This document shows, one piece after another, positions 60,073-64,000 of a DNA stretch of 64,000 nucleotides. Within the stretch, counting starts at the first letter, position 1. Each line of letters begins with the position of its first letter. The translations under genes and the position numbers were made by a program. A model generated the notes under the pieces. It worked only from the letters and a program-made list of their open reading frames with translations, had not been told where the DNA came from and made no database searches. The stretch is from Cystobacter ferrugineus (GTDB taxonomy: Bacteria; Myxococcota; Myxococcia; Myxococcales; Myxococcaceae): contig NZ_MPIN01000001.1 of assembly GCF_001887355.1 (NCBI RefSeq), positions 496,001-560,000 on the forward strand. Direction: 5' to 3'.

Positions 60073-63072
60073 TCAGGGGGCCGCGCAGACGCTGCGGTAG
60101 CGCACCTCGATGGTCTGCCCCGTCACCGGCACCGCTCCGTCCTTGAAGACGAGGGTGTTGTGCTTCGTGTCATAGGTCCACTTGTCCACACCCACCGTCG
60201 TGCCGCCCACGCGCACGGACATCTCCGCCAGGCCGTTGGGCATGGCCGTCAGGGGGAAGTCCGCCTGGGGGCCCCCGGCGCGCTGGAGCAGGTTGTCCAG
60301 GAAGGGGCCGTAGTCGCTCTGGCAGATGGAGTCCACCGCGCCGCCGGTGCGCTGGGCGACGGTGGAGAAGCGCGTACCCGGCCCGCCCGCGGTGGTGCAG
60401 CGCGCGTCGGTGGGCACCAGGGCGTACATCTGGCTGCGGTGCGCCATGCCCGTGCCCTTGAGGGCCTGGAGGAACTGCACGTAGCTCTCCGGGTCGAAGC
60501 CCGAGTGGTCGTCCTCGTCGGACACCACCACCACCGCCAGCCGGGCCGTGGCGCGCAGGAAGCCCAGGTTGCCGTCGTTGGGCAGCGGGGTGCGCGGATC
60601 ATCCGCGCTGGTGGCCAGGGGCGAGGACAGGCCCTGGCGCATCGTCTCCAGGCCCTGCACCAGGTTGTGGCACAGCCCCAGCGCGTCGATGTTGGCCTGC
60701 ACTCCCTGGGCCGCCGTGGCCGAGCTGCTCGAGAGCGTGCGCGGGAGGCTGCCATCCGCCGGCACGAGCCGTCCCGCGTCACCGCCCGCCGTGGCGTTGG
60801 CGCACGCCGGCGAGCGCGTGCTCAGGCCCGTGCTGGTGACGCCGATGCGCACGTCCACGCCCGCCTGCCGCGCCCGCTCGAGCCACCCGGGCATGGCCGC
60901 CTTCAGCCGCGCCTGGAAGTCCTGCATGGTGGTGGTGTTGCTCACCACGAAGAGCACGTCGAGCTGGCTGTCGGTGCCCTGGATGAAGCGGTCGAGCTGC
61001 AGGCCCTCGTGGTTCGTCTCCGCCAGCAGGGGAATCATCAGCGGCGTGGGCTCGGCCTGCTCCTTCACGAAGAAGGGGCTGTAGTGCTGGCCGAGCACGT
61101 TGCGCGCATAGGAGAACTCCAGCTCGAAGCCCTCGCCGGGCGCGAGCGTGCGCGGCAGGGTGAGGGGCGAGAGGAGCTGGTACTGGTCGCTCGTGCCCGC
61201 GCCGATGCGCGTCTCCGTCACGGACACCGGTGTGGCGCACTGGTTGGAGACGAGCGTGCGCCGGGGCGTCGTCGCGCAGTCGTAGCGGATGGGCCCGAAG
61301 TCCACGAAGGCCGGCGCCGCCACCAGGCAGCTCGCGCGAGACGTGCCGCGCAGGGGCAGCGTCACCGTGGGGTTGGCCGGATCGTTCACCGTGAGCTTGA
61401 GCTCGCCCACGTAGTCGCCCGCCGCGGGCGGACGGAAGGACACCATGGCGCTGAAGGCCGTGTCGAAGGGCACCACCCCGCCGACGATCTTCCCGCCCGG
61501 CATGGTGAAGGCGCCGCCCGCGTCGTTGGAGATGTGGATGTCCTTCACCGCGCACTCGGCCCGGCCCGCGTTGTCGAAGCGGAAGCCCAGCACCGCGCCG
61601 CGGCCCGGCTCCAGGTTGCCGAAGTCCATCTCCGGTTGGGGCTTGAGCGTGAAGACGCACGCGCCCGTCTCCCGTGCGCTGCCCGTCAGCAGGATGGTGC
61701 GCTCGGGGTTGAACAGGTCATCCGACACGAGCACCAGCGAGGCCCGCCAGGCGCCGGGCGCCTTGGGCTCGTAGTACACCGTCAGGTCCAACGCGTCCGT
61801 GCCCGGCGCGATGGGCAGGTCTTCCGCCTCCAGCGCGGGCCAGGCGCTGCCCGGCTTCCAGGGCTGGGGCGCCTTGCCTCGCTGGATGACGTCCACCGAG
61901 AAGTGCTCCACGTTCCCGGTGGCCTTCACCCCGCGGAAGTACAGGTTGCCCGTGGTGCCCGCGTTGGTGATGCGGATCGTCTTGCCCACCTTGCCGCCCG
62001 CGGGCAGCTCGCCGAAGTCCAGCGCCAGCGGGGCCACCGCCAGCGTGGGCCGGCCTCCGCGCGCGTCCAGCGCCACCTCGGCCGTGCGCGGCTTGTCCGA
62101 CTGGTAGCCCACCGTCAGCTTGCCCGTGTTGGGCCCGGAGAAGCGCGCCGCGAACTGCATGGGGAGCTGCACCACCTCGCCCGGCTTCACCTCCGTGGCC
62201 GTCATGGCATTGAGCGGCGTGAAGGCGGGGTCGCTCGTGTTGAGCGCCTGGATGGTGACGGGCCGCCACGTGATGTTGCGCGCCCGCGTGAAGGAGCGCG
62301 TGGTCTCGTGCACGGGAATCGAGTCGAAGGGCACCGGCGCCGGATCGAACTCGAAGGCGCTCGCCACCGAGCGGCCCGTCAGCCCCGCGACCGTGGGCGT
62401 ACACGCGGCGCACGGCCGCACCTCCACCTGCGCGCGCATCTGCCCCAGGTCGCGCGGGAAGTACTTCGTCTCGAGCTGGTACGTGGCCAGCGGCGGCACG
62501 GTGATGTTCTCCGCGCTGAAGGCCGCGGCGGCCTCGCCCTTCACCTCCACGCTCAGCGGCAGATCCACCGGGTTGATGATGGTCAGCCGCAGCACGCGCT
62601 CGCTGTCCACCTCGAGCGTCTCGAAGTCGAGCACCTCGGGCTCCATGCGCACCGTCAGCGGCGCGCCCTGGCCCATGACCCGCACCGTGTGCTCCTTGCC
62701 CGAGCTGGCGTCCGTCCGCACCTGGAACGAGGACTCGCTGCCCCCTTCCGCGAGCGGATGGAAGCGCACCTTCACCAGCTTCTCCTCCCCCGGCATCAGC
62801 CGCGCGTCCCCGTCGAAGGAGACCTCATAGGAGGGGTTGTCCCCGAGCTTCAGCGCCTCCAGCGCATGGAAGGGCACGTAGCCCACGTTGCGCAGGCGCA
62901 CGACCTTCTCGCGCCACTCGCCGACCGGCACCTCGCCAAAATCGAGCGCGTTCGTATCCACCGCCGCCGTGGCCTGGACCGCACGGGTCTCCCCCGTCTC
63001 GTGGCACGCCGCCAGGAGCCCCGCCAACAGCGACAACTTGATGAGCCGCCTACCGCCTCGCTCTTTCATCAT
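60073..63072 (-). CDS. Choice-of-anchor/ASH-repeat lipoprotein with VWA-like C-terminal domain
   Basis: A 999-residue lipoprotein (start 63072, signal ending LAGLLAACH). Residues about 35-700 consist of repeated Ig-like ASH/choice-of-anchor D domains (ALDFGEVPVGEWREKVVRLR, VLDFETLEVDSERVLRLTI, LALDFGELPAGGKVGKTIRI, PEMDFGNLEPGRGAVLGFRF). A VWA-like domain follows (about 730-960: LDVLFVVSNTTTMQDFQ, ARLAVVVVSDEDDHS). The expected MIDAS DxSxS reads SNTTT, so metal binding may be lost. A small beta tail closes the protein. A 20-codon upstream extension (start 63129) lacks signal character. It sits next to the kinase gene, 94 bases apart, same direction. Confidence 0.8.
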   Translation of the reverse strand: MMKERGGRRLIKLSLLAGLLAACHETGETRAVQATAAVDTNALDFGEVPVGEWREKVVRLRNVGYVPFHALEALKLGDNPSYEVSFDGDARLMPGEEKLVKVRFHPLAEGGSESSFQVRTDASSGKEHTVRVMGQGAPLTVRMEPEVLDFETLEVDSERVLRLTIINPVDLPLSVEVKGEAAAAFSAENITVPPLATYQLETKYFPRDLGQMRAQVEVRPCAACTPTVAGLTGRSVASAFEFDPAPVPFDSIPVHETTRSFTRARNITWRPVTIQALNTSDPAFTPLNAMTATEVKPGEVVQLPMQFAARFSGPNTGKLTVGYQSDKPRTAEVALDARGGRPTLAVAPLALDFGELPAGGKVGKTIRITNAGTTGNLYFRGVKATGNVEHFSVDVIQRGKAPQPWKPGSAWPALEAEDLPIAPGTDALDLTVYYEPKAPGAWRASLVLVSDDLFNPERTILLTGSARETGACVFTLKPQPEMDFGNLEPGRGAVLGFRFDNAGRAECAVKDIHISNDAGGAFTMPGGKIVGGVVPFDTAFSAMVSFRPPAAGDYVGELKLTVNDPANPTVTLPLRGTSRASCLVAAPAFVDFGPIRYDCATTPRRTLVSNQCATPVSVTETRIGAGTSDQYQLLSPLTLPRTLAPGEGFELEFSYARNVLGQHYSPFFVKEQAEPTPLMIPLLAETNHEGLQLDRFIQGTDSQLDVLFVVSNTTTMQDFQARLKAAMPGWLERARQAGVDVRIGVTSTGLSTRSPACANATAGGDAGRLVPADGSLPRTLSSSSATAAQGVQANIDALGLCHNLVQGLETMRQGLSSPLATSADDPRTPLPNDGNLGFLRATARLAVVVVSDEDDHSGFDPESYVQFLQALKGTGMAHRSQMYALVPTDARCTTAGGPGTRFSTVAQRTGGAVDSICQSDYGPFLDNLLQRAGGPQADFPLTAMPNGLAEMSVRVGGTTVGVDKWTYDTKHNTLVFKDGAVPVTGQTIEVRYRSVCAAP

Positions 63073-63273
63073 CACCCGTCCCCGCCTCGCACCCAACTCT
63101 TCCAGCGCTCCCATCAATTTGCGTACCAAGCCCTCGGATCAGACACGGATGAGGAATTCCGGGGGGTTGTGGGCGAAAAGGGAGGTGTAGGTGTTGGACC
63201 CACGGAAAGGGTTTGCCCTGGGGGGTGAACGAGTTTTCACCCTTGGCCGGGGGGGAGGTGGGAAACCGGCGCC

Positions 63274-64000
63274 TCAGGGAGGGATGAAGTCCACCAGGGC
63301 ACGGGCCACGGCCTCGGGTGAGTCCATGTGGACGTGGTGGCCACCGGGGATTTCCTGGGGAGGCCGGGCGAGGCGCAGGGCGTCGAGGCGCACGCGGGTG
63401 CGCTCCTCGTCGAAGCGCAAGCCCTGGGCACCGAGCAGCAGTTGCACCGGGCAGGAGACGGCGGCGCTCAGGGCGAGCCACTGGGCCTCATCGAAGGCCT
63501 GGGCGAAGCGGCGGCGGTGGGTGGGGTCGAACGTGAAGGAGACGCCGCCCTCCACGGGCTCGGTGCCATGGCGCGCCAGGTGGATGGCCACGGGGCCGGA
63601 CAGGTCCGGGTTGCTCTCGCGCAGCCGCGCGGCGGCCGCCGCCACGTGGGGGTAGACCTTGCGGTGGGGTGGGCGCTCCAGGTCCTCCAGGAAGCCGCGC
63701 AGGCGGGACACGGCCTTGTCGGGCGGGCCCGCCTGGGGGCCGAGGCTCTCGATGAGGGTGAGGCTGCGCACGCGCTCGGGGCGCGCGGCGGCATACGCCG
63801 TGGCGATGATGCCTCCGAGCGAGTGGCCGACGAAGTGCGCCGCCTCCAGCCCGGTGGCGCGCAGCACGGCCTCCACGTCCACGAGGTGGTCGCCGAACTG
63901 ATAGCTGGCGGGGCGCGGCAGCCACGCGCTGCGGCCCATTCCACGCAGGTCGAACAGCACCAGCCGCCAGGTGTCCGGCAGGTGCTCGGCGAGGAAGTCG
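63274..64000 (-). CDS. Alpha/beta hydrolase (5' end cut by window)
   Basis: The visible 241 codons are the C-terminal part of an alpha/beta hydrolase. The sequence continues past 64000 (DFLAEHLPDTWRLVLFDLRG is read into the window end). Motifs: oxyanion-side LFDLRGMGRSAW, nucleophile elbow FVGHSLGGIIATAYA (Ser), catalytic His in PGGHHVHMDSPEAVA, and an acid candidate in LLLGAQGLRFDEE. Substrate not predictable; could be an esterase, peptidase or haloperoxidase-like enzyme. The 201 bases up to 63273 hold no gene. Confidence 0.87.
   Translation of the reverse strand, partial: DFLAEHLPDTWRLVLFDLRGMGRSAWLPRPASYQFGDHLVDVEAVLRATGLEAAHFVGHSLGGIIATAYAAARPERVRSLTLIESLGPQAGPPDKAVSRLRGFLEDLERPPHRKVYPHVAAAAARLRESNPDLSGPVAIHLARHGTEPVEGGVSFTFDPTHRRRFAQAFDEAQWLALSAAVSCPVQLLLGAQGLRFDEERTRVRLDALRLARPPQEIPGGHHVHMDSPEAVARALVDFIPP

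Noticed and set aside
60160-63228. 1022-codon plus-strand frame opposite the choice-of-anchor lipoprotein
   Set aside because: Arg/His/Gly-biased composition and no recognisable motif; the minus strand has a lipoprotein signal and clear repeats.

Overview
The window is about 64 kb of GC-rich DNA with dense coding on both strands. The gene content suggests a myxobacterium of the Cystobacter/Archangium type: a Hanks-type Ser/Thr kinase with a proline-rich tail, large 'choice-of-anchor' lipoproteins, a type VI secretion block, an RHS protein, lytic secreted enzymes and many secreted or lipoprotein genes without known function. This is inferred from gene families only. No rRNA, tRNA or CRISPR array was seen. 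Both ends cut through genes: tssF at the left and an alpha/beta hydrolase at the right.

Layout. 1-4.95 kb: end of a type VI secretion cluster (tssF, tssG, vgrG, a YwqK/MORN-like protein). 5.0-7.5 kb: a ricin-fold secreted protein, then a compact three-gene RiPP cassette made of a small Cys-repeat precursor, an MNIO (DUF692) enzyme and a DUF2063 partner. 7.6-10.5 kb: two lipoproteins, a GH87-like alpha-1,3-glucanase and a metzincin protease. 10.6-19.3 kb: two TetR modules, each with a visible pair of palindromic operators, plus a VOC-domain remnant, a CBM9-like protein and a sugar dehydrogenase-like lipoprotein. 19.5-23.5 kb: unknown secreted proteins, one with a PD-(D/E)XK-like signature, and two copies of a short dispersed repeat. 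23.7-29.8 kb: housekeeping genes (prfC, an M32 carboxypeptidase, a NUDIX hydrolase) and a drug-efflux MFS transporter.

29.7-43.7 kb looks like an accessory island. It holds a Wzy_C/TPR membrane protein, a secreted 1810-residue YD-repeat protein with an AT-richer HExxH tip, a small lipoprotein and a degraded second copy of the MFS 3' end. It also holds a 1279-residue protein that joins an exported propeller-like N-terminus, membrane helices and a C-terminal NACHT-like NTPase, then a divergent secreted Cys-rich protein, a winged-helix protein and a sterol desaturase pseudogene. A 72-bp near-identical direct repeat (29691-29762 and 37666-37737) brackets the Wzy_C and YD-repeat genes.

43.9-64 kb returns to core-like genes: a histidine kinase, a GH13 glucosidase, a DUF92 lipid-kinase-like fusion, an Rpn-type nuclease, DUF2339, RNase D, ttcA, a TerB-like protein, a PhnD-like protein, a haem-uptake operon (hmuTUV) behind a Fur-like palindrome, a Ser/Thr kinase and a 999-residue choice-of-anchor lipoprotein with a degenerate VWA-like motif.

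The strongest candidates for undescribed biology are the membrane-spanning NACHT-like protein with its divergent partner, the YD-repeat/HExxH protein beside it, and the MNIO RiPP cassette.
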